From: Isochrysis galbana
Lineage: Eukaryota > Haptophyta > Isochrysidales > Isochrysidaceae
Length of the DNA stretch: 64,000 nt
Direction of reading: 5' to 3'
Assembly: GCA_018136815.1 (NCBI GenBank)
Contig: CM030936.1
Span: 1,462,569-1,526,568, forward strand
The notes beneath the pieces are model-generated. The model ran no database searches, was not told the DNA's origin, and saw nothing but the letters and a program-made list of their open reading frames with translations. A program made the translations under genes and the position numbers. Positions 44,504-56,676 of this stretch are shown piece after piece. Position 1 is the first letter of the stretch, and each line of letters opens with the position of its first letter.

Positions 44504-47500
44504 ATGGCAGACGCACCCGTCGGCGGCCCTTCTGGCGGAGCAGGAGGCGCTGCCGCCTTCCTGAGCAGCCTAGCGGGCAAGGCGGAGGAAGATAGGGGCG
44601 AAGGGACGAGCGCGCCCTCGCCCGCCGCAGGATTCCTCGCCAGCCTTAAGGAGTCACCTGCCAAGCCAGACCTCGCTGCTCGCTGTGTTACACCGACGTC
44701 CGCCTCACGGCCCTCTGCGCCAGCTGCAGCCAGGCCGAGCGCTCCAGCCAGGCCGAACGTTCCAGCCAGACCGAGCGGCGGCGGGCAGGCCTCTCACTTC
44801 CTGTCGTCGCTCTCGTCGCCTGCCGGCCCCACGCCACCACCGCCCGCTCTCGCAACCGCTGCACAAGAGGGCAGCTCTGCCGCCGCATTCCTTGCCAGCG
44901 CCAAGCCGCTCGCGCCACAACTGGTTACACCGGACGCGGCCGTCACGCCGGCGCTCGTGCCCGCCCTCGCGCCCGTCGAGCGCACCGCTGCGGATGCCTT
45001 TTCCAGTCCGGGCCAGCTGCCTCCAGCCGGAGGCAGAACAGCCTCCGCCTTCCTCTCATCTGGCTCGGCGCCTCCACTCACCAAACGACCAGCCGCTCCG
45101 CAAGCGCCACCCAGTGCGGCACAGTTCTTGGCCAGCACGTCGCAGGCAGCGCCTCTCGTGGCAGTAGCGCCGGCCTTGCCACCCGCCAAGCCGACGCGCA
45201 GCCGTGAGGCCCAGTGGGAGCTCAGCTACCGCACGCTCTCCGGTGCCGGAGTTGGTGCCGCGCAGACTGAGGCAACAGCTGCGGGGCGTGAGGCGACGTC
45301 CTATTGCTTGGCACTAATCAATGTGGAAGGAGGCGCCCTGCCCGGGCCGGTAGAGAGGCACTTGCGTGAGGAGAAGGCAGCAGGGCGTTCAGTGGCCTTG
45401 AGCCACCAGCTTCTCGTGTCCTTCTTTGACTGCACAACGCGCGGTTTTTTCGGTGTGCTGCCACAATGCGCCTTGCGTTGCATCGGGCCCATACGCTGCA
45501 TCCGTCGCCAGTGAGGCGACTGGCCGTCCTCGTGCCGTCTTCTGGCTTTACTCCTGGCGCAGAAGCGTCGGTGGAACCGCCTGGCGCGGCGCGCACCCGC
45601 ACTTTCGCGTGGTATGCTCCCGGCTGCATCGCACCGGCTTGCCACAAACCCTCTAATGACCGTTTCACGATGCGCAGGTTCCACGTGGGAGTCGCCTCTC
45701 GAACCCCTCCCAGCTGGGCCTCGTTCGGCGTCGTCTCCTCCGATAGACCACGATCTAGACGTGTACTTTTGGTCGCGCCTGGCCGGAGACCGCTGCGTGG
45801 TTGTTATCGAGGCGTGCTACACCATCACACATCTATCACCCAACCCTAGCACAGCTGTGCCACCTCGGCCGCCAGTTGTCGTTTCGGCGGGCTGGACATT
45901 TGTTCGTCCGTTTGGTACCAGGCTGGATGACACGGGTGCTAACAGCGCCGAGACCCAGCTGCTGGCCACTCTCTTTGAAGGGTCGCCGCTCGCGCTGGCC
46001 CATTTGTCAGGTGGTGCTCAGGTGGGGTCTTCACCATCCGCAGGAATAGAGGCGCAGCTAAAGCCCAGCACTGCCAAGCTACGCTATTCGATACGCACTC
46101 ATCGAGCCTTGCTTCCGGTTCTAAACTTGATGACGCCCCACCGAGGCTACTCCAGCCATGAGCCACTGCCAGGACTGATGCCTGGAGGGAGGGACGCAGA
46201 GACCGGCGAGCTCGAGCTGGCGGACCTGGTCACGCCAAGCCGGCAGCAAACAATCGCCATTCAATCGGCAGCCGCTGTTGTGATGCTTCCTGACGGTTTT
46301 GAGACGAGGCTGCGGCAGGCGATCCACGAGCAGTTTGGTGGGGGTTGCGCAGCTGTCGGGAGCAGTTCAGCGGCATCCTCCATCTCCGCAAGGCGACAAG
46401 CAGCAGCAGCCACAGCCGCCTCGGCAGCAGTGACGCTTCGCGGTTGGAGGCTCCTTTTAGGGGTCCACACCGGCCATGCACTTACTAGTGGAGAGCCGCA
46501 GGCGCTCGCCCTCAGAGCGGATGGGGAGGGTGCCGCCGCGATCGTCGGTTTGCCTCCGGCCACTACTGGGTTCACGCGCCTCGTGTCACCAGCTGGAGTA
46601 TCGGTGACGCTCGAAGGACTCGCACTCACTACCCACCACGGCGTTGTCGCCGAGCTTCAAGCTGAATACGAGGTGCAGGGTGGATCCAGTCTAGGGGCAC
46701 CCCGTCAGTTGGCAGTTTGTGCGGCATGGGGAGTCGCTACTCCCTACGACGGTGCCGACCTACGCACAGGTCGCAGCACAGTGCAGCTGTGCTTTGGTTC
46801 GCGGGACCGTCCTACGCCACTCAGCGGCACCTTGCCGCCGATGAGTTTAGCTGATTTGCTAGGATCAGGACACCATGTGCTCATGCTGGAGCTTGAGATA
46901 CGCGCCCCCGGATGGAAAGCACTCCAAAAGGAAGTGCTGTCAGCCGATGCCTCGGAGCTGATGGCTGCCGCCGACGCGGCCGCCGTGGCGCTCGAAGCCC
47001 GGCTGCCACTCCTCCCGCACGAGGCAGAATCGGCATTCGCGGTAGAAGCTGCAGCGGCTGTTAGCTTTAGCCATGGCAGCACTCCAACTCAAGATGACTG
47101 GAGTCAGGATAGTGAAGATGAGGCTGTGGCGGCACATCCCGCATCTCGAGCACTAGTGGCCGCTAAGCAAGCTGACGTCCACCAAATGACCCCCTCGGGT
47201 ACGGTGACGTGCACGGCCGTGGCATCGACTGCTCGCACTCGCGCGCCCGCCATCGACTATGACCTGACTCCCGAGGAGGCGCAGAAACGGATGCACGCAG
47301 CGCTCGCCTTCTGGGGCGGGCAACTGCTTCGCTCCGCTTTTGCGGGATGGTCACATGTCGTGCAGCTGCGTCGGCGCGCCCGTGGCTCCGTGCGTGTGCG
47401 CTTTGCGGTGCACACCTTCCAGCTACTGGGCGCTTTGCGGGTCTCCTCCGTCACGCGGCTGCGCTTGGCGTTACACTGGCCCATCACCACCCATCCGGTG

Positions 47501-50500
47501 AAGTCCCAACCCTTCGCGAAATCCTCTCAGCCTGTGCGCCTCGAGTTCGAGGAGGATCTCGAGATCTTGGTCGGGTCGCGGGCCGCCGCTGCTCTTGCCT
47601 CGGCCGCCTTCGCACCGCCCATTGCGTCCGACCCAACATCGCTGGTCGTCTTACGCCTTCTCGCCATGCCCGACCGCGAGGGCGCCCAACCCGCACTCGT
47701 CGCAACAGGCGAGCTATCGCTGTCGTCGATGCTCGAGATGGATGCCGACATCTCACGCGAGATGCTGCCACTCCTCTCGCCAATGGGTGAGGAGATCGCC
47801 GAAGCCATTGTCTCTCTGGCCGCCGTCGACGCGATGCGAACGCTCACTTCGGGGCGGCCCTCGGCGGCCGCCGCTCGAGGTCCCGACCGCCGGCGGCGTG
47901 AGCCCGCGCGCAGCAGTGCCGTCTCGTATCACAAGGACACCTACCAGAAGCGTAGCGTTGACGTGTATCGCGGGGGGCGCGAGCTGCGCGATTCAGGCGT
48001 CGGCACCGACCCTCCACGCCCGCGCTCCAAGGCCGAGGCATACATGGAGCTGATGCGAGGAGAAGGACTTGCACGATCGATTGCTGAACTGCTCGCCGAG
48101 ATGGGCCCGCCTCCGCCGCACACCTCTACCCCTCTGTCGCGCGCTGAGAAGGCGGCGCTCTGGGAGGCGTCTCAGCGCCTTGGAGTGGATGGGATGACCC
48201 CGCATGCCGTCCGCGAGGGCGGCACCTTTGGTGCAAGTGGCGGGACGACCGTCGCGGAGGAGGAGTGGAACTCTGAAGCCACGCACAATGTCCTGCTCCA
48301 GTTCATCTCGTTTGCACCTGCAGCTCCTCCACTTAGCGCTGCAGCGGCGACGCCAAATACCGCGGTCCGCCCGCCCTCGTCGCTCTTGCTATCCTTCCAG
48401 TTTTATACCTTCGAACCGCGCACCACCCCGCGTGCATTGCTCCAGCCTGCCGAGATCGCTGCCGGATCGCGTCAGGCCGCTGAGAGAGCGGCGTCAGGAG
48501 CCCCGAATGGGAGCCGCCCAGGAGAGGTGCGCGTGGAGGTGTCTTCGATGCGTCTAGGCGCGGCAGTCGCGATGGAGCCTTCATTCGGCGAGCTGTGGAT
48601 CGAGGTGCTGCTTCCTGCAGGCATCGGAGAGGGCTCAGCGGCGCCGCCGCCGACCAAGCGGGTACGGCGCCCTGTTGGAAGCAATTCACGGATCGCCATG
48701 GACTACTCGCATGTGACGAGGCTCGGAGCGAGGAACGACCGCCTGGTAGCGGCATTGCGCTCGGCCTCCGACGACGATTCACGCATCGTCTTTGTGCTCA
48801 AGGCGGCCGTGGGCAGGGTGGCCAGGGAGGTTGGTGAGGGGCACCTATCGCTCCGGAAGCTCCTCCGTGATGGCGCAGACGCGGTCGGCTCCGAGGTTGC
48901 GCTACGCGGCGAGCTTGGGAACGTCGGCACCCTTGCAGTATCGGTCTTCGCCATCGCAGCCATGCAATCAGTCGAGGCTGGAAGCTCGCAGGTGTGCCCT
49001 GGCTCCGGGACGTGAGTCCCACACTTTGATTGGCCCTTCACCGCGACCTCCATGGCGTATCGCACCTTGGCGCCCCATGGCTTGGCAGGCACCTCGCTGA
49101 ATCCCTCCATGGCCCTTCACTGCGCAGGCGACGGCAGCCTCCTTCCTGGATTCGCTCCGCACCGACGAGTTGGCCAAGTCTGGTGCAGTGGTATCCTCCG
49201 CCCCGCCCCAAAGCGGTGCTCTCGGAGAAGATCTCGTTCTCGTAGCCGCCGACCCTTCCCTCGCCAAGGAGGGCCCCGGACTCGTCGAGAGATTTCTCCT
49301 CCAGCCACCCGCGGAAGGCCGTGATGGTCACGGCGATTGGCAGAGACATGCAGACGCTGCGGCCTCCAGCTTCCGAGTTTACTTGCGCGAGAAGGCCGTC
49401 TACGTGGATGTGTGGGATGGCACCTCTTTGTTGCAGATTGGCACTGCTAGGGTGCCCCTTGCAGCCTTGCTCAGGAGAGCGAGCGAGAAGGTGCGATTGC
49501 CACATGTTCGCCGTGGACTCGCCGTGGGAGGGAGTTTGGAACACGCAGCCCCCCCCCGGTCTCCCGCGCTGTTGTAGGTGGGCAATGCATCGACGGTGAA
49601 AGAATATCTCACCGTCGACGTGATTGAGACGCGCCTCACATCCATCGACGCGGCACCGTCCGCCGATTCCGCCGCCCTCACGCCCCCGGTTGTGAAGGGT
49701 CAGCTAAAGCTCGTTCTTGCCCGTCTAACCGCGGCCACTCGCCGTTCTCCTGCCGGTGGACCTCGGCCTGATTTTGCTGCAAATGAGGTGGCTGTGTCGT
49801 CACGCCCTGATGGACGGCGCCGCGCTTCCGCTACCGTGCGTTCGGGCGATGGCGCGCGGCACAAGGTCCGGCTCCGGCCCATTGCAGCTGCCGCCGCCAA
49901 CCAGCCTCTAAACTCCGCCGGCGGAGCCGCAAGCTCTGCGGCCGAGGAGGTGGCCCTCTACCAAAAGCAGCTCCGTCGGCAGCGACACCGTGAGTGGCTG
50001 CGGACTCATGCGTCTGCTCTTGTAGCCACCCCAACCGACACTTTCGCCGCCGCCTTCGGTGCCGGCGGCATGTCCCGCTCGGCGGGCGTGCCACGTACAG
50101 GTGGTTACGGTGGCGGTGCTCAGTCTCTGTCAAGGTCGATGGAGTTAGGGCTGGACCGGGAGTCCACGCTCGCCAAGGCAAGGCTGCAGCTTGCGATGAG
50201 GTCTCTGAGGGCAGCCGAACAGGTGAAAGCTCGCAATAGAGCCTTGCTCGTCATTGCCATACTCGTGTAAGAGTTGGCCCCTGTCACATGCAGGTCCGCG
50301 CCGCATCGAAGGAGTCTCGTCTGCGGACTCTGCTCGCCGATTCGGTCCAGGCCGTTCGCTACCTATATCCGTCGTTCGGTTCGGCTGAGTTTGTCGAGCT
50401 CCCCTTCCGCAATCCGTATGCATCGGAACATTGCTTCACCGTGTCGTGGGAGGACCCTCTCTTCCAGCTGTCGATTGTCACCGACGTGAACGAATGGCGC

Positions 50501-52380
50501 GCGCTCAAGGTAAGCCGCCCGCCGCACGCCACTATTTGAGCAGCCGGGCCTCTTTCGCTTTACGAGTATCCCCTACCTTCACCATTCTCGCAATATTCAT
50601 CTCAGGCATACGCCGGCGTCAATACCCCTGCCGAGGATCGGCTCGTGCTGCAAGGCCAACGTATCTGGCTCATGCCGCAAGAGATGGTCTACATCCCATT
50701 CAAATTTCAGGCGTGGCAACATGGGGTCGTTCGTTTGGACAATCCACACGCTGTGGACGACCTTGTCTCGAGCGAGGGCGTGTCACCACGCGAGATAGCT
50801 GCACAGCCCATCGGGCGGCGCTCGATTGCAGTCTCGGTGCTCAATGTGACACAGGAGCAGGTGATGCTAGCACGACATCAGGACGACCCCCCACACACCC
50901 ACCCCCGCCCCTACCAACAACCACTGCATATCATTACGCCTGACGACGTGCCGGCTCAACTCGCCGACGAGATGTGTATATCGCGCTGTCCTATACTAAC
51001 TTCTCTGCATTTCGGTTCTAGGTCGCCTCGCTTGACTTGCGCATCCGGCCGCAGCCATATGCTATAGATCAGACCTTCCGCTTCCATCAGCCTGAGAACG
51101 ACTTCTTGAAGACTACCATCCGCATCGACGCCTCTCGTTGGAACGCTTCTTCCTCGCTGAGCCTCCCCGCCCCTCCCGGTGCTGCGGCCGGGCTCGTCTC
51201 CTCGGGCTCTGCTGCGTGGCCCCCGCCTCCCGCTCCGCTTCCAGCATCCGGCTTCCCGCCACAGCCGGTCTGGCTGCGGTGTTCGGATCCGGACGCAGTG
51301 GCCGGCGTGCATGAGCGCTCGTCTCCTACATCACCGATCGAAGTCTCGCTCAAGTATCGCTGCGGCCCCAGCCCGAACGTTGGTCGGTTCCTCGTCCTAG
51401 TCTACGACGACGTGTACATGCATCGCCTGAGAGAAACGTGTGCACAGCACCCTGCCCGGAACCTTCGTGAGTGGGGTTGGCATTTTGCTTCTCGGCGGAA
51501 TGTCACTACGCAAACTCTGTTGCAGCATGCACCGGAGGCCATGCCATAAACACTCATTTCTGTGCTCACTTTGCGTTCACAGTTGGGAGATCATTGTTCA
51601 CTCTCTCAAACGTATTGATCTACACGGGCTTGTGGGCCAGACGTCCCATGCCTCCATCCTTTTCACCCCCGATTCCAAGGCATCGCAAGGCTTGGCGCAG
51701 GCATTCTCCTCGGCGCCTAGTGAACTACGCGTAAGTCCTGATGCGCCCTTCGCCCTACAGCCCGCATCTGCGCAGGAGCTTCGCGTGGCGCTGCGACCTA
51801 TTGAACCTGGGCGAAAACAATATGTTATCCATCTCGTTGAGCTTCGTTCTTACAAGTTGCTCGCGTCGTACCTCGTCGCGGCCGTGGCTCGCTTGCCCTC
51901 TGTCACGAAGTCGTTCTCTCTCGCTGTTCCCGCATCGCTTGGGGCAAACCGCAAGGTCTCGCTCGCAAATCCCTACTCTTACAACATGAGCTTCTTGATC
52001 CATACAGGTGCGCAGGACCATCAATGATGCCACATCCAAATCTGCGAACCCCATTTGTCATCCGACGCCCGTGTCCGCACGCCTCCATGGATTCCAAGCG
52101 TCTCCACAAAGTTGGCTGACCACTTGGCCTGCCCGCTACTCTCGACTCGACAGACTCCCCACACCTCGTCAGCTTCAAGAGCGACAAGCTCGCTGTCCCT
52201 TCAGGAGAGACGCGCTACATTGGGCTCAAATTCGCTCCGCACAACCCAGCACTGCCCACAAACGCAACGGTGCGCGTGTTTGTCAATAATGACGACGACA
52301 AGAATGAGGAATGCATGGAAATCGCGCTTGTGTATACTGCTAATGGCCAGCAGCCTTTGGATACGTCAAACACCCTATGA
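44504..52380 (+). CDS. NPHP4: Nephrocystin-4 (ciliary transition-zone protein)
   Basis: Nine exons with consistent phases: 44504-45452, 45678-48991, 49128-49523, 49578-50222, 50294-50509, 50606-50860, 51022-51437, 51583-52007, 52154-52380; about 2280 residues against 1426 in human. The family is clear from FFG|STWESP, VYVDVWDGTSLLQIG, VVKGQLKLVLARL, FVELPFRNPYASEHCFTVSW, IVTDVNEWRAL, YIPFKFQAW, PQPYAIDQTFRF, T|WEIIVHSLKRIDLHG and the C-terminal YIGLKFAP...NNDDDKNEECMEIALVY. The second half is a string of MSP-like Ig-fold repeats. NPHP4 organises the transition zone with NPHP1 and RPGRIP1L. Odd feature: the first ~215 residues, A/P/S-rich, carry six FL[AS]S motifs (F19, F44, F99, F129, F183, F208). 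Exon 2, 3.3 kb, could hide an in-frame intron. The start is the first in-frame ATG. Confidence 0.95.
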
Positions 52381-53109
52381 GCTCAAGATGCGCACGCCTT
52401 ATAACATGTGGTTTGACGTCCGATGCGAAGAGTGACGGGGTTCGGCGTAAACGGCTTGCATTTGCCGCTCCACCTCCATGCTCCGTTTTTCTCCACCAAC
52501 GTGGTGCCGCCGCCTCTCGCTCTCAATGTGTAACCCATGCAACCGCGCTAATTATGATTATTATGCCCTAGTCAACCACACTAACTAATTGGGCACGCCT
52601 TTTCAGCCCCGGACTCCCGCCACGACTGACGAGCCAGATGTCTGAGTGGTATCGGGGAGGCACCCCCCCCCCTTCGATATTTATGTTTATCCCCCCAACT
52701 AAGTTTTACTTGGTTCACACATGGGGGGGCACGAGCCCCCCCCCCCCAATAAAAAAATTCCAACTGGGAAGATGCGCACCTGCATTGAGCCGCTGGCCGA
52801 TGCCGCACGCCGACGCAGGTGAAGATGTCCCTGCAGAGAGCCCGAGGGCGGGCGGGCGGGTCATCTGAGCGCCCCGGCTTGCATTCATGGTCATGTCTGG
52901 GGCCTAGGCTCCTTCAAACGGCGAAGGGGTAGCGTTGCGCACTCCCGGGGTTGCTGGAGTGCTGCAGCGGCACAAACTGCGAGGATGCTGCTGAGGCCGC
53001 AAGGGCTCACGGACATTCACGTATTAGTCAACCCTAACATGAAAGACCAATACACGAGATGCGGGCATCAGACGTACACTAGGCTAGATCGAGTATATGC
53101 CGCGGAATA
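52381..53109. repeat. Repeat fragments downstream of NPHP4
   Basis: 52607-52680 shares words with 12400-12460 (inverted). 52697-52745 repeats the head AACTAAG-TTT-ACTTGGTT and the ATGGGGGGGCACGAGCCCCC hairpin found at 1689-1738. 52747-52810 is the A-run plus ~50-bp segment also at 17540-17604. No gene. Confidence 0.65.
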
Positions 53110-54136
53110 TCAACTAAGTTTATACTTGGTCGCCATGGAGCGCGCCGGCGCTCCCCTCCTCTCCTTCGGTCCCCCCGCCGCGGGAGCCCAACCAGTACCC
53201 ATGGAGCAGTCGCAGGCGAAGCGACCGCGTCCGCCAGATGAGGCCGAGCAGGTGCGCGCGATCCCTATCGCGCCACACGGCCCGTGGCCCCGGCCACACC
53301 AGTCACAACAGCCATGCTGGCCCCCCTCATGGAGGGCAGCAGTCTGTAGGCCCCACCGTAGACGAGCCAGACAATACACGCAGTACCTCCACTGGGCATG
53401 CCTCATGGCAGAGGCCTCTCTCACCCTGGTGATGGCCGCGCCGCCTTGGCGGCGCGGCCAGAGACCGGGTGGCCCTTATGGGCACCATCATCACCATACA
53501 CAACAAAGAGCGAATCAACATCTGCACAACCACAAACCACAACACCACATGCACCATGACAGCCCCCCAAGGAGAGAGCAAACAGCCTCCCAGTGCACAT
53601 CAGAAGCTCATCCACGACCACCCACCGCGATGACCCCACGACAGGATCCACCATCGGATGAAGAACACGAGAACATTGACACTGACGACAACTTCGACCT
53701 CTCCCTCCACCAGGAGGGGGACTACACATTCCAGGACGCGGCTGTGTACGCCGCCATTGCCGAGCTGCTCTTGGAGCTAGAAGGAGTAGATCCCGAGCCA
53801 AATTTCTGGGCAAAGTCAATCAAGGGCCCATGGCACGTAGCGGTCAACGAAGATTGCGCAAAACAATTTCAAGAAAAATACGGAGAACGTACCACCCTTC
53901 GTGTGAACCAAGTTGACATCGCCGTACGCGTGAAAGTCGAGTCCCTAGAGGAGAAGCTCAACAAACGCGGTACCAGCCGGAGAAGTCTTCACTCGGTTCG
54001 AAGAGGCCACGCAGCTGGAAGAGGCCACGCATCTGGAAGAGGCCACGCAGCTCGAGGAGGAGGAGAAGGAGGAGGCCGATACCGCCGAGGCGCCCGCTCC
54101 TACCGAGGCGAACGAAGAGAAGGAGGAGGAAGGTGA
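53110..54136 (+). CDS. Retroelement-like ORF with possible RNA-binding domain
   Basis: The 20-base head CAACTAAGTTTATACTTGGT at 53111-53130 is followed by an ATG at 53135. The frame gives an H/Q/P-rich N-terminal half, an acidic stretch (DEEHENIDTDDNFDLS), then a compact domain of about 85 residues (YTFQDAAVYAAIAELLLELE, NFWAKSIKGPWHVAVNEDC, ERTTLRVNQVDIAVRVK) reminiscent in layout of the RRM-like module of LINE ORF1 proteins. It ends in an R/G-rich tail (RRGHAAGRGHASGRGHAARG). However, the same DNA after 53949 is also open in another frame with an E-rich product, so either the tail is real and RGG-like or the gene is frameshifted. No reverse transcriptase follows. Confidence 0.35.
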
Positions 54137-54920
54137 GGATAAGACGGAGGAGAAGGAAGAGAAGACGTCCGACGCACCCGCCCAAGAGGGTTTGGAGGTG
54201 GCCACGCAGCTGGAGGAAGAGGTCATTCAGCTCGAGGAGGAGGAGTCTACGAAGACCGTAGCCGAGCCCGCGCCCGAGAACTCCACGGAGGCCTCGCGTG
54301 TGGTGGATGACATTGCGTCCGACGCTCAAGCGGACGCTATGCTGAAGCCCATCCTTGACGACAAGGAGGAAGACGATGACATGTTTGACTTTTGGGACGT
54401 GGCCAAGGAGCCCGATGGGGCGAAAGAGCAAGTTGAGGAGGAGGCCGTCGTTGACTCCTCAGCGGTGGACTTGAGCGATGACGCGGCTGGTGTTTCCAAA
54501 GACTCTATGTGCATGGATCTGACCGACGAAGCGGTAGATGTGGCGGCCACGCCTTGTTCGACGATTAGTGAGTCCGCGGCGGAGGAGTCGGAGGAGGAGT
54601 CGGAGGAGGACACTCTCCGCACCCTGAAGGAGCTCAAGGCGACCATTAAGCGGCTCGAGTCGCAGATGAAGAAGAAGCGTCCGCGCGCGAGGTCGCCAAG
54701 CGTCCCGGCCAAAAAGACCAAGCGTGCCGCCTCTCGAGCCGAAGCGGCGCCGCACCTTGCGCTTCGACTGTGCCACACGCGCGCCACCTCCAGGGTGGAG
54801 ATTACGCTTCTCGACGGTTCGACTGCCATGCGCACCACTACGCCCACCTTTCCCCGCGGGGGGAACAATACGTGCGTTCAGGCCCCACCATTGGCCACCC
54901 ACCCGCCCCGCAAAGCTCCC
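53949..54920 (+). pseudogene. Acidic coiled-coil ORF overlapping in another frame (possible frameshifted continuation)
   Basis: Open from a stop at 53946; the first ATG is 54192. It encodes repeated ATQLEE units, long E/D-rich stretches, FDFWDVAKEP, a heptad region (EEDTLRTLKELKATIKRLES) and a nuclear-signal-like MKKKRPRARSPSVPAKKTKR. The lack of an ATG before the repeats suggests that it was once the downstream part of the ORF starting at 53135, reached by +1 (or -2) shift or splicing near 53950-53990. After about 54740 composition turns P-rich and coding is doubtful. Confidence 0.35.
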
Positions 54921-55370
54921 GCAGCCACCCGCCCCCCCCCCCTCCCCCCTCCCCCCCCCCCCCTCCCTCCCACCGCGCACCACCCACGCTCACGGCGACC
55001 CCCTTCCCTGCGCGCCCCGGGTCGTCAGTGCTTCTCCCCCCCTCTGTGCTCGCCCGTCTGCTGCCTCAGGCTCTGCGCACGGCTCCGGTGCTCTCCTCTT
55101 TGCTCGATCCGCTTCGTTCCCGCTCGTTACCCATGGACCCGTTGAAGTCGAAGGACGCTTGGCGGTGAGTGATCGGCCCACGTGCAGCGCTCACGAGTCC
55201 GCCTGTCTCGATTCCCGACGGGTGTCTTCCTCGGCCCCCCTTACCTGTCCGACTTCTATCGTCCTCCCTGCCCCGCCTGTGCGCCTGCCTGTCCTGCTGC
55301 CTGGTCTGCCCCGGCTTCCCGCTTCAACCTTGCGCCAGTGCAGCTCTGACATTCCTCGTCGCTTTCCCTC

Positions 55371-55940
55371 ATGTCCTTCGACATGGGCCAGTACTTTGTC
55401 TTCATCACCAAGCGACTCGGTCAGCGCACCTACGAGGAGATCCGCACCCCAGCCTTCAAGTTCTGCGCACACATGGAGGAGGGCATGAGCGGTGCCATCC
55501 TGGCGATGCTGTTCGTCACAGCCTCCGGCATGGGCCGTGGAGGTGGAGACTTCCGCGTGGATTTGGCCAAGGAACGCTACCCGTCGATGTGGGCACTCAT
55601 CGAGCCATACATGGGCCGTTGGTGCAAGGCACAGCTCATGCTCGTCGGCGACTACTCCGACGAGTACGACAAGATCCCAGTCCGAAAGACCAGATACATT
55701 GGAGAGCAGGCTGCCGTCGCGTACCTCTGCATGGAATACATCATGGCGGTCGCGTACGCTGAAACGAATCCCATGGTGCAAGTGCGCCGAGCAGCTGGCA
55801 AGCTCTACATGGAGGACAGGCCAAGCGTCCTCTCACGCATCACGGACCTCGCCATCCAAGATCAGCCGAGCGACATCGTCGCCATCGAGGAAGAGGGGTG
55901 TGAGAAAAAGACGAAGAAAATGAAAACTCAACCCGCGTAG
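55371..55940 (+). CDS. Unknown 189-residue protein
   Basis: An intact ORF starting MSFDMGQYFVFITKRLGQRT with balanced, globular-looking composition (aromatic and hydrophobic residues spread along it; AILAMLFVTASG, WALIEPYMGRWCKAQLMLVG, AAVAYLCMEYIMAVAY) and a lysine-rich tail (EKKTKKMK). I do not recognise it. A preceding mini-exon is possible: ATG at 55133 (MDPLKSKDAWR) with a good GTGAGT donor, and CAG acceptors near 55340. GC3-rich codon use fits a real gene. A long G-run follows the stop. Confidence 0.5.
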   Translation: MSFDMGQYFVFITKRLGQRTYEEIRTPAFKFCAHMEEGMSGAILAMLFVTASGMGRGGGDFRVDLAKERYPSMWALIEPYMGRWCKAQLMLVGDYSDEYDKIPVRKTRYIGEQAAVAYLCMEYIMAVAYAETNPMVQVRRAAGKLYMEDRPSVLSRITDLAIQDQPSDIVAIEEEGCEKKTKKMKTQPA

Positions 55941-56676
55941 CTGGGTGTCACTGCGTGTTGAGAGGAGCGGGGGGGGGGGGGGGGGGCGTGATTAGCTTTG
56001 TACCACTAGTGTTAATGTTGCCACTAAAAAGATAACAAGAGTATATGGATGACAAAAAAATTCACCTGGTCCTCTTTTGACGGAACGCGACTTCGGGGTT
56101 ACAAAGGAAAGGGCAAGGGAGGGATCTCGGCTGCATGCGGGCGCGGTGCGAGGGAGGAGAGGGAAGGGCGGGGCGCCGGGAGGGTAGACACGTTCTAAAA
56201 ATAGAGCGTGTCGTGGGGCATGGAGGGCGTTCGCGCGCTCCCCCTAACGCAACACAACCCAAATCGTAAATCGCATCATCCGTGATGAATGCGAGCACTG
56301 TACACTGTTCAGACAAAGCTATGCCAGTAAAGAACAAAGAAGCATAATTGCACATATTCCTCGTCAAACCTTCACTTGAGAACACAAATGAGAGCGGCCC
56401 GAACACAATCTTGCATGCACCAAACTGCGCTGACGCGTTTCGGCGGAAGGCATTGCAAGAACACACAAGCCGCCCCCATCTTTGTGGAATCAGTGTACCA
56501 GGGCTAGCACACTGGCCGGGTGGGGAGTGTCACGAGTAATGATTCGCACAAGTCAATCAGCTTCACTGGGAAGCACCCTCAACAAGGCAAAGAGCACACA
56601 AGTCTTTCGAATGCGCTTGCAACCAACCATGGACGCTTCGCACGACGGAAACGAGGCGCCGCACGGCCCCAATCCA
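55941..56676. other. Intergenic between convergent genes
   Basis: A G-run of about 18 near 55970; short ORFs only. Confidence 0.45.
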
